DNA of 64,000 nucleotides from Cordylochernes scorpioides (lineage: Eukaryota > Arthropoda > Arachnida > Pseudoscorpiones > Chernetidae). The position numbers and the translations under genes are program-made. The notes beneath the pieces were generated by a model. That model had not been told where the DNA came from, ran no database searches, and saw nothing but the letters and a program-made list of their open reading frames with translations. Of the stretch, positions 29,401-34,085 are shown piece by piece; positions within the stretch are counted from its first letter, which is position 1, and every line of letters starts with the position of its first letter. Location of the stretch: NCBI GenBank assembly GCA_030710605.1, contig CP092884.1:17155483-17219482 (forward strand), given 5' to 3'.

Positions 29401-32197
29401 AGATACGAAAGAAAAAGGAAGGCTGATATTAGATTTACAAAGAGATATGGCATCCCTTCAACCATTTAAGTCGAAACCGAACAGAAATCCAAACGTATTT
29501 ATGCACAAAGATTTGAAAAGTTGCCCTCACGTATTTATCAGAAAAAACAGAGTGAGAAGACCTCTAGAACCAGTTTATGAAGGACCATTCAAAGTTTTAG
29601 AGAGGTCTGATAAATATTTTACAGTCCTGATTAAAGACAAAAATCAAAATATATCCTTAGACCGTCTAAAGCCAGCCTATATCCTGGAGGACTCTAATAA
29701 TGCACATCCCAGCCATCTACCAGACCCCTAGACAGTCCAGCCACGAGAATGCCAGCAGCCACAGCCGTGCGAAGCCCAGACCCGAAGAGTTCACTTTGAG
29801 GAGACACCGAGAAGAACCCGGAGCGGCAGAACTATTTTTCCTCCAAAAATATTGGAACAAGACGTGACCTTGGTTACTGGAGGGGGAGTGTATGTAGGAT
29901 AAATAGTTTCTAAAACTGTACATAGATGGCGCTGTTAGTACAAACCTTAGCTAAATGTATATTATACACTTTTATTTCCAAACCTTTTTATGTTTATATT
30001 TATATTACATTTTTCTATACCTAAAACTATATTTAGTTCTTAATTTAATTATTTTTTCTGTTAACACCCACTTCCTTATATTTCAAAATGATAAGTACTT
30101 TGACTAAAATATTTTAATAAACTAGTTATTTATTGGCGTGTTTGTGGTCATTTACTATAATACTGCGCCCTTATTCTAGGAATTTTGTCCCTAGTAGCTT
30201 CGCATCTTTTCTCTTGCGGCGTGAAGAACGGATTCGATGTCGTATTGTCAATAGGGACATCGTCTTCCTGTAAGGAAGTCTTTACTTTGACACGGCGGTG
30301 GAATCCCGGAGGCAGTCTTGAAAAATGTAGATTACAGCACCCATGGCCCCAAGGTCTTACGGCGATCCTCAGTTTGTCTTCCCTAATCTACCCAGCATCT
30401 CCACCAAATGTAACGTAGAAAATCAGGCAAGACAAACTTCAAGATGACACGACAATTTATTTAAGGCAAGAACAAAAGCATCATTTATAAGATACAAGAT
30501 AAGCAATGAGGGAAGTTTCCAAAGTATCAAAATAAAAATAATATAAATATCAAAATATTAATAGCCTGTTCATAAAATATCATAATATAATATATCATAA
30601 AATAATAAATACTTTTCTAACATTCGCGATAAATAAATGCCTGATGATAAGATGGTTTTCTTATCGTCGGGAAATCCAGACCTTATGACCAATTATGAAA
30701 ACCAACACACACAAAAAAAAAGATAAATGTGGGAATAATTGACAAAAGCTAGTTTTACGGGATTGCACACAAAGTGCAAAGTACTAGGGACTAATAGCTT
30801 ACGCCGATAGTTTGCTTAAATACCATTTCTAAGATTCCACCCTTCAGTGCAGCATATAAAAGCAAAATGATCCAATACAGTATTAGAGCTCTGAAGAAGC
30901 GGTCTGGTAGATTAAATTGGCGAAACCGCTGGGAGGGTTCACCGCTGATGAGCCAAGCCCTCCCAATATTTTTTCATCGCAGTAAGGACAGTAGAAGTTT
31001 GATTTATTTGTGAAAAGAAACATTCGCGTCTTAATGTCTTCATTCGCTATATATAGATGGCGCTTTATTATTTGTACTAGGGACAAATTAAAAGTAATTT
31101 AACGCACAGAAAATCGTAAACTCAATATTAAAACAAAGCAAACAAAAAAGAGGACGTAATAAAAACTCACGATTAGCTTTTTAAAAACAGTACTTATCTT
31201 TTATTGCAGCGTCGATAGAGAGCGGACCGCGGTTACACAGGTATGCGAGGAGATCACCAGACACGGACCAAGCGCGCAGAAAACACTTTAAGCGTCTCCG
31301 CACAACTCACTTCTGGAAGCGTCCTCGTATTACCTCCTAGCCGACTTTATATACAAACATGCTCATATTCATTCGACGTAATAATACTCTAGTATAGAAA
31401 ACAGATGATCAAGGTAGTTAACTTTGAACCGAACGTGGAACTAGCTTTGTGTGATTATATATCAGATTGAAATGTCTTTTTTTTTGTAAATGTTATTTTA
31501 TACACAGGGTATGAACAGTTAAATCAATGTTTTCTCTATTTTAAAATAAAAATTCATGTTATATATAAATTCTTTGCTTTTCTATATAATCAAGTATTCA
31601 ATCATTGTCATCATTAAAATATGTTTATATATAAATAAAATACAATTTGCTAACCGTTATTTCTTATTTTAATTTAACCACAGCAACAAAGAATAATAAA
31701 TATGCAATAGTTGTATCGATAGAGAAATTAAATAGACGAAATTGATTAAAATATTCATCACTGACGTGTCAAATATTTTCATTTTCAAGCGAATAATTGT
31801 GGGAATTCGTACCCTCTATGATTCAAATAAATAGAGCTGATTAATTTTATCCTCTATATATTTAGTCTTATAATACATTATAGGAGATTTTTTTTTCTTT
31901 TCACAGGAAGAGGAAAAACCATCTGCGCCTCCCAACACGGCCATTTACAATGAACGGTCCATACGACTGAAGTAAGATGCTCCATTTTGATGTATTTAGT
32001 CAAGATGATTACAAGCTGTTTATTCCAGATCTCTGTTCCACAAATGCTGGCCGTCCAGAAAGAAGAAGGAGGAAGACCCAATCGTAACGATGCTACTGAG
32101 TGTCTGCTGTTGTCTCGCTAACATACAAGCTGCCCTGGAAGTCGCTAAGATTGAGCGTGAGAAGATTACTTTAGCAATTAATTACAACTACAAATGA
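8430..32197 (+). CDS. Host gene, acidic Pro/Glu-rich protein of unknown function (eight exons, C-terminal part)
   Basis: Eight exons join in one continuous frame: 8430-8464, 9270-9337, 9391-9497, 13047-13093, 13716-13799, 14540-14623, 31907-31971 and 32029-32197 (TGA stop). Every internal boundary is AG at the acceptor and GT at the donor, and the codon phases agree at each join, which is unlikely by chance. About 218 residues are visible; the first exon begins inside a codon, so the N-terminus lies upstream and was not found. The product is rich in Glu, Pro and Lys, has a basic segment ([17 protein letters not shown]) and ends in a Cys-containing hydrophobic stretch ([18 protein letters not shown]). 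I see no known domain, signal peptide or catalytic motif. Introns range from 53 nt to 17 kb, the largest full of transposons. The model is inferred from splice signals and needs transcripts; the two 84-nt exons could be mutually exclusive or both included. Confidence 0.7.
9270..9337 (+). CDS. Host gene exon B (68 nt)
   Basis: Acceptor TTTACCACAG, donor GTAAGA. It reads [20 protein letters not shown] and ends with two bases of a split Arg codon. The shared PSAPPN core and equal phase make it a likely relative of exon G at 31907. Confidence 0.7.
9391..9497 (+). CDS. Host gene exon C (107 nt)
   Basis: A 53-nt intron separates it from exon B. Acceptor CCATTCCAG, donor GTAACT. It completes the split Arg codon and reads [20 protein letters not shown] and onward in a basic, possibly helical segment. 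It ends after the first base of a codon. Confidence 0.7.
9900..10890 (+). pseudogene. R1-clade-like LINE fragment, end of ORF1 and start of ORF2
   Basis: Between about 10270 and 10440, broken plus-strand frames show ORF1 zinc knuckles (QCQKCLQFN, then [12 protein letters not shown] and VPKCFNC), the usual Gag end of R1-clade elements. From about 10580 another frame resembles the start of an apurinic-type endonuclease: [20 protein letters not shown] followed by PPDILFIQ. Upstream sequence back to about 9930 weakly resembles the ORF1 core. The copy is frameshifted and stops before the catalytic endonuclease residues. It lies in the intron between host exons C and D. Confidence 0.65.
11085..12130 (-). 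pseudogene. R1-clade-like LINE fragment, 3' end of ORF2
   Basis: The minus-strand frame 11740-11973 holds the region after the [19 protein letters not shown] and [20 protein letters not shown], a signature of LINE C-terminal domains. Downstream, in broken frames near 11370-11340, a Cys-rich segment (DPTCEC) with a following CPL matches the CCHC-type tail of R1-clade ORF2. The 3' end, near 11085-11100 on this strand, finishes in AATAAATAAATAAA repeats. It is head-to-head with the plus-strand fragment at 9900-10890; the two need not come from the same insertion. Confidence 0.65.
12250..13046. other. Intronic sequence without recognised genes
   Basis: Only short spurious frames occur. There is a (CA)n run near 12570-12582. 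The end supplies the acceptor for host exon D. Confidence 0.4.
13047..13093 (+). CDS. Host gene exon D (47 nt)
   Basis: Acceptor GGTTGTTCCAG, donor GTAAAT. With the split Asp codon it reads [16 protein letters not shown], a highly acidic segment, and ends in phase 0. Confidence 0.7.
13716..13799 (+). CDS. Host gene exon E (84 nt), first of a duplicated pair
   Basis: Acceptor ATTATTAG, donor GTAGAT. It is symmetrical (phase 0 at both ends) and encodes 28 residues beginning [20 protein letters not shown] and ending NPESP. If the donor were skipped, the frame would run to a TAA at 13859-13861 and give an alternative C-terminus. It is homologous to exon F. Confidence 0.65.
14540..14623 (+). CDS. 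Host gene exon F (84 nt), duplicate of exon E
   Basis: Acceptor TTGCTAG, donor GTAGGT. It encodes 28 residues beginning [19 protein letters not shown] and ending ERPESP, the same length and phase as exon E. Similarity continues past the donor for about 30 nt (CTTCCTA.TC.ATCTGGA in both). Reading through would meet an early TAA. Confidence 0.65.
14624..15179. other. Intronic sequence without recognised genes
   Basis: It is AT-rich. The open frame at 14828-15079 shows no family resemblance and looks spurious. Confidence 0.35.
15342..16601 (+). mobile_element. mariner element (DD34D), defective
   Basis: The 1260-bp element is flanked by TA at 15340-15341 and 16602-16603. Terminal inverted repeats of about 30 bp match imperfectly: TTGGGAGTATAAATAAGTTC at the left, TTAGGAATAAAAATAAGTTC as the reverse complement of the right end. 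Size, TA target and internal transposase place it in Tc1/mariner. It is inserted in a copy of the dispersed repeat. Confidence 0.85.
15572..16530 (+). pseudogene. mariner transposase, frameshifted
   Basis: The N-terminal DNA-binding part is broken by stops and frameshifts (an early TGA near 15612 and another break near 15720). The catalytic part is better preserved in 15939-16211 and 16108-16530. It shows the first catalytic Asp in [14 protein letters not shown], the second in HDNARPH, and the third in ASSDYYLF, with 34 residues between the second and third (DD34D). The usual YSPDLAPSDY block is altered to [10 protein letters not shown]. Several disabling changes make this a fossil. Confidence 0.85.
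16621..16868 (-). repeat. LTR of minus-strand gypsy element
   Basis: 248 bp with inverted ends TGTTGTG and CACAACA. It abuts a polypurine tract (minus-strand GGAGGGGAGGGG, 16869 onward) that directly follows the end of pol, so it is the 3' LTR. The matching 5' LTR is not in the window. Confidence 0.7.
16869..18660 (-). pseudogene. gypsy pol 3' half (RNase H and integrase)
   Basis: On the minus strand from 18660 down: RNase H ([14 protein letters not shown], then [20 protein letters not shown], then [13 protein letters not shown] and [10 protein letters not shown] at 18168-18458); integrase zinc finger ([12 protein letters not shown] then CQVCQ within 17778-18137); integrase core ([12 protein letters not shown] near 17620-17640, and [12 protein letters not shown]). 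The C-terminal tail ends near 16880 and runs into the LTR polypurine tract. RT and everything upstream are cut off at an AT-rich junction near 18660. Frameshifts and stops are present. The lineage resembles the arthropod gypsy elements with a K02A2.6-like polyprotein. Confidence 0.8.
18661..18889. other. AT-rich noncoding filler
   Basis: T- and A-runs and TA repeats. No gene recognised. Confidence 0.4.
18890..19165 (-). repeat. Dispersed repeat, inverted relative to 30790-31060
   Basis: The reverse complement of 30790-31060 aligns along nearly the whole length: shared blocks include AGAGCTCTAATA, TGTATTGGA, TTTTATATGCT and GAATCTTAGAAATGGTA. A third, shorter copy is at 15180. None of the copies contains an unbroken frame common to all. 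Confidence 0.65.
19166..19537. other. AT-rich noncoding sequence
   Basis: No gene or repeat recognised. Confidence 0.35.
19538..21050 (+). mobile_element. Non-autonomous Helitron-like element
   Basis: The left end begins TC after an A (TCCTTATATCTATAAAAATG), resembling arthropod Helitron 5' ends. The right end is CTAG followed by T, preceded 10 nt earlier by a GC-rich hairpin (CGGGC GTT GCCCG, 21024-21036). A 5' TC, a 3' hairpin plus CTAR, insertion between A and T and no target duplication are the Helitron hallmarks. No Rep or helicase coding is present in the 1.5 kb. Internal landmarks are a 12-nt T run (20720-20732) and a 17-nt C run (20778-20794). Confidence 0.6.
21051..21262. other. AT-rich noncoding sequence
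   Basis: No gene or repeat recognised between the Helitron-like element and the outer gypsy LTR. Confidence 0.4.
21774..23275 (+). mobile_element. ORF1-only non-LTR element, copy 1
   Basis: A 1.5-kb insertion with one open frame (21846-23051), a GC-rich 3' UTR ending near CGGATTCTCAA, and no RT or endonuclease. It is bounded by TTTAATAAACT on the left (21763-21773) and right (23265-23275), as expected for an 11-bp target duplication. The structure resembles ORF1-only (half-LINE) elements that depend on a partner for reverse transcription. Confidence 0.65.
21846..23051 (+). CDS. LINE ORF1 (Gag-like) protein, R1-clade type, intact
   Basis: A 401-codon frame starts at ATG in a favourable context (TGCCATGG). 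An N-terminal region (about 1-90) precedes a Pro/Lys/Thr-rich linker with STQTSPAPC and a probable nuclear signal (PAKRT). A Gag core (about 170-320) includes [20 protein letters not shown] and [14 protein letters not shown]. At the C-terminus are three zinc knuckles: [14 protein letters not shown] (CX2CX4HX4C), [14 protein letters not shown], and a looser CTNCC...H...C. Such proteins bind the LINE RNA in an RNP. It is unbroken although no ORF2 is attached. Base composition is far more GC-rich than the surrounding gypsy. The opposite-strand 310-codon frame is a composition shadow. Confidence 0.85.
   Translation: MAPSRKKKEAENAEKPLVTLAQMEIENQEAMLPFHNASRSSDPAYALRLYSQMDKFIKLRTGQINALLAEVESLSGILASFKELDEDANKPQTDCHSTQTSPAPCLTETSSQTDPTKPATPAPTKRKQTEAPNPPAKRTNLRGPAKPAPSRPTKPAAAQVVLHGEKSAAHTVVISDDPQADPRAMLKAVRAAHTLPQGVWASLRTKGKLVLHSSNPDTIPAVTTSLANKLDGMKVRQKKVILPRICLFKVDEETSNSTIEETLLETPAVSQLPGDKVVRVAHRSAPRNGTCTAFIEVDLYTFRALGNRGRIVVDGVILNFEESIRARICFRCCGFGHNSAQCTRDPKCFHCGEGGHEGRFCPSAADRHTSKCTNCCAKGLADKHEARASSCPTLKLRALKF
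23276..25011 (+). mobile_element. ORF1-only non-LTR element, copy 2
   Basis: A second insertion at the same motif: it starts TGGTT right after TTTAATAAACT (23265-23275) and ends before TTTAATAAACT (25001-25011), where the gypsy LTR continues. Its 3' UTR is clearly homologous to that of copy 1 (CAGCCATAGTAGGGCTAGAA, CCAATTAGCCCGGATTCTCA). The 5' UTR and N-terminal coding region differ, so it is a relative and not a tandem duplicate of copy 1. Confidence 0.65.
23431..24780 (+). pseudogene. LINE ORF1 (Gag-like) protein, copy 2, frameshifted
   Basis: The frame starting with ATG at 23431 ([12 protein letters not shown] in one frame) or the longer frame from 23150 leads into a segment homologous to copy 1 from the [11 protein letters not shown] linker on. 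One base is missing in the GAGAAAAACGG run near 24101 relative to copy 1, shifting the frame. The frame 24115-24780 continues the Gag core and the knuckles [13 protein letters not shown] and [12 protein letters not shown] 9-residue in-frame deletion after APRNGT also distinguishes it, and the second knuckle lost its last Cys (RASPS). The N-terminal half is unrelated at sight to copy 1. Probably non-functional. Confidence 0.75.
25300..26800 (+). pseudogene. gypsy gag, broken, with a GC-rich insertion
   Basis: From about 25300 a frame begins [20 protein letters not shown] and continues into [20 protein letters not shown], the standard start of an arthropod gypsy Gag; TAG/TAA stops interrupt it. 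Near 26565-26720 an Arg/Ser-rich stretch and a Cys-rich knuckle segment ([18 protein letters not shown]) mark the Gag end. Between about 25850 and 26560 the sequence becomes GC-rich and unrelated to gag, as if something had been inserted. Not functional. Confidence 0.7.
25850..26560. other. GC-rich segment of unknown origin inside gag
   Basis: The composition changes sharply against the flanking gag. Short frames exist on both strands but none is recognisable. It is likely an insertion; edges approximate. Confidence 0.4.
26806..27093 (+). pseudogene. gypsy aspartic protease
   Basis: The 95-codon frame reads [18 protein letters not shown] and ends [20 protein letters not shown], the two signatures of retroelement proteases. 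The catalytic triplet normally D(T/S)G reads DNG here, and the following Ala is Asp, so activity is unlikely. Confidence 0.8.
27093..29731 (+). pseudogene. gypsy pol: RT, RNase H, integrase, broken
   Basis: RT begins near 27290 and includes the catalytic block [20 protein letters not shown] (27608-27922). A TAA at 27920 separates it from connection and RNase H sequence at 27929-28255 ([33 protein letters not shown]). Integrase traces occupy about 28700-29250 ([31 protein letters not shown] in shifting frames). The C-terminal chromo-like end is at 29267-29731 ([27 protein letters not shown]). After 29731 a short tail reads [13 protein letters not shown]. Order is complete, but there are at least eight stops or frameshifts. 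Confidence 0.85.
29893..30167 (+). repeat. 3' LTR of plus gypsy
   Basis: 275 bp starting TGTAGGATAAATAG; contains TTTAATAAACT unbroken. Nearly the same as the 5' LTR pieces. The last bases (ATACTGCG against ATACTACA) differ. Confidence 0.8.
30790..31060 (+). repeat. Dispersed repeat copy
   Basis: See the inverted copy at 18890. This copy keeps one minus-strand frame (30883-31086) with a CPYC motif, but the other copies do not conserve it, so coding is doubtful. Confidence 0.6.
31060..31480 (-). repeat. Possible solo LTR (minus)
   Basis: On the minus strand a TATA box (GTATATAAAGTCGG, about 31345-31360) is followed some 150 nt later by a GC-rich leader and then GCAATAAAAG (about 31195-31205). 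A promoter followed closely by a polyadenylation signal is the layout of an LTR. No ends, partner or coding region were found. Confidence 0.35.
31480..31906. other. AT-rich intron end
   Basis: No gene. It ends in a T-rich tract (31889-31903) and CACAG, the acceptor of exon G. Confidence 0.4.
31907..31971 (+). CDS. Host gene exon G (65 nt)
   Basis: Acceptor TTCTTTTCACAG, donor GTAAGA. It reads [20 protein letters not shown], phase 0 in and two bases of a split Lys codon out, paralleling exon B. Confidence 0.7.
32029..32197 (+). CDS. Host gene terminal exon H
   Basis: A 57-nt intron precedes it (GTAAGAT...TATTCCAG, similar in size and ends to the 53-nt intron between exons B and C). The frame starts [17 protein letters not shown], continues into a Cys-rich hydrophobic stretch ([20 protein letters not shown]) and ends [11 protein letters not shown] at 32195-32197. 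AATAAATAAATG near 32594 could be the polyadenylation signal. Confidence 0.7.
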
Positions 32198-32615
32198 AAC
32201 ATTCCAAAGCTATTTCCCGTTTGGAATTCCAACAATTTTCAGTTCCAATTTTTATAATACCCAGTTTTAAAACAAGAACCTTAAGCCTACAGGCTTAAAC
32301 ATTAAACATTAATATTGTTTCAAGGAATTATTTTATCGAATGCCCAGTTTACAACGAACCATGGAAATTTCAAGGGAATTTTATCAATTGTCACAGATTT
32401 AACTATTTTTGTAAATATATTTATGATTATATATCTTTATAACATGAAAGGTTCAGGTTCCTAATTTAAATTATTGTTTATCTTTTATTTTTAATTATAT
32501 TTTTTATTGCATAATATGTTTATAACTGTTTCTGTTTAAAAATGTAAATCGACGCAATTAGTCCTAGCCGGAATATCGCGTTTTGTGTGTTAAATAAATA
32601 AATGTAGACTGTAAA
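32198..32615 (+). other. Probable 3' UTR and downstream region of the host gene
   Basis: AT-rich, no coding frame. AATAAA occurs near 32592-32600, just before the copia insertion. Confidence 0.4.
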
Positions 32616-32840
32616 TGTTGGAAAAAAAGAAGAATAGTAAATCAATGATCTTGAAATACTTTTAGACTGACAACACTGTAATATAAAAACGAGAACAAAG
32701 GAGCGTTTTGTTTTACAAAATTAGTAATTGTAATGTAAATTGTTAAATGGTAAAATCGCCTAATTCTTTAAAACCACTTCAGCTGTAAGTAAACTTGCTA
32801 TTTGTTGTTTCATTGTCTGAACCATAAGAGATTCCCAACA
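32616..32840 (+). repeat. 5' LTR of copia element
   Basis: 225 bp, inverted ends TGTTGG/CCAACA. Confidence 0.9.
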
Positions 32841-32919
32841 TGGTAGCAGAGGTCCGTGGTTCGTGAATCGCGGTAATATATATATATAATATAGGATAAA
32901 ATATAAATAAAAACAAAAA

Positions 32920-33948
32920 TGGCTGCCAGCAAAGATATCGCAAATATTGTGAGACTTAAAAGTCCTAAAAATTTTTATTTATGAAATTTTCAGATAACAA
33001 TTATTGTCAAAGCAAATGGCCTTCTAGATATTGTAAATGGAAAATCGTTGTTTGAAGACTTGAAAGATGAAACTGGAAAAGATAAATGGAGCCTAAAAGA
33101 CGCCAAAGCACAAAAATACATAATGTTAACCATTGAAAAGAATATTTTAACACATATTCAAAATTATAATAACGAATAGATTCAAAAAGGATAAGTTTAT
33201 TTATTTGAAAAATCAATTCGAGCTTTCGGGCGCAAGCTGCCCTTCTACAGGTATATATTCTAAATTGCAAAACTTCAAAAGAAATGTATGAAAAACTAGT
33301 AGCCATTTATCAAAGAGAAGATGAGCAATTAAAATGCAAATTACTACAAGAATTTCATGGATTCAAATTTGACAAAAATACAGATATGGCAACAAATATA
33401 AGCAGAATGCAAAATTTAGTATTCAAACTAAATAATGTAAAACAAGAAATTGAGGCAAGCTTTGTAATTTCTAAAATATTGAGCATTTTGCCAGACTACT
33501 TTAATTACTTCAGCACAGCATGGGACTCGACACCAAAAGTGAGAAAACGTTAACAAACTTAATATCAAGACTATCACTTGAAGAAACTAAACAAAAAGTA
33601 AAGCCTGAAGAGGGAATAGCAATGAGTGCTATTAAAGTAAAGCAGTGCTTTAACTGCAAAAAGAGCGGGCACTTAGCAAAATACTGTAGACTAAATAAAA
33701 AATGGTGTACCATCTGTAAAAAGACAAATCATAATCAAGACCAATGCTTCTTTAAGAAATCTCAAAATAAATTCCAGGAAAATATTCCTTGCCGAATTTT
33801 TAAAAAGACAAATCATAAAGAAAAGGATTGCTTTTTCAGAAACAAAAATGAAGAAAAATTGTCCTCTTTTGCAGGAGAGACTTTAAAAGGTGAAAATGAT
33901 GAATTGTTAGAATTCATTGTAGACATTGGCTCAACATATGATAAATAG
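32920..33948 (+). pseudogene. copia gag and start of protease, interrupted
   Basis: The Gag start (MAASKDIANIVRLKSPKNF, 32920) breaks at a stop after KNFYL, continues with ANGLLDIVNGKSLFEDLKDE, and is interrupted at 33166-33254 by a short foreign sequence. It resumes at 33284-33553 (SKEMYEKLVAIYQREDEQLK) and, after a frameshift, 33520-33948 holds the knuckle CFNCKKSGHLAKYC, a second Cys/His cluster and the protease start, FIVDIGST, in which the catalytic DSG has become DIG. This is UBN2-type copia Gag. The BEL/Pao insertion follows about 140 bp on. Confidence 0.85.
33166..33254 (-). mobile_element. 89-bp tail of a Penelope-like element in copia gag
   Basis: The minus strand reads YIPVEGQLAPESSN then FFK, the usual C-terminal/3' UTR motif of Penelope-like elements. 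It is flanked by ATATTCAAAATT (33154-33165) and ATATTCTAAATT (33255-33266), a 12-bp near-perfect duplication. Removing it would close a gap in the gag frame. Confidence 0.6.
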
Positions 33949-34085
33949 TAAAAAGTTTTTACTAGATATGAAGTAGATTGCAACTCAAAAATATCAATAG
34001 CAAAAAAGGAAGAAACTCTAATAGCAAAATCAGTCGGAAAAATTCAAAGGAAGAAATGTGATCTCAAGGAGGTGATGTTTGTACC

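Larger units (their letters stand above)
21542..30167 (+). mobile_element. Ty3/gypsy retrotransposon (+), defective, TSD CCCT
   Basis: The 3' LTR is 29893-30167 (TGTAGGATAAATAG...). The 5' LTR starts identically at 21542 and ends at 25060, but is interrupted by two ORF1-only retroelements (21774-25011). The 4-bp CCCT occurs just outside both ends (21538-21541 and 30168-30171), a suitable gypsy target duplication. Gag, protease, RT, RNase H and integrase remnants follow in order. A likely primer binding site (TTGGTGAGCCGTGAC) follows the 5' LTR, and a polypurine tract (GGAGGGGGAG) precedes the 3' LTR. Confidence 0.8.
21263..30640 (-). mobile_element. Remains of an outer minus-strand gypsy, LTRs split by a plus-strand gypsy
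   Basis: Sequences starting TGTAACGTAGAAAATCAGG at 21263 and at 30409 are homologous for about 190 bp or more in the same orientation and are read as the 3' and 5' LTRs of a minus-strand element. Next to the right one, on the minus strand, is a candidate primer binding site (TTTGGTGGAGATGCTGGGT) almost the same as that of the gypsy at 3892-8018. Only about 240 bp of internal sequence (30172-30408) is left, so most of the element was lost. The plus-strand gypsy (21542-30167) sits between the two pieces. Confidence 0.55.

Noticed and set aside
30883-31086. 67-codon minus frame with a CPYC motif
   Set aside because: The other two copies of the repeat do not keep the frame, so it is not supported as a gene.
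33284-33948. CCHC protein as a host gene
   Set aside because: It is copia Gag, in order with copia protease and integrase.
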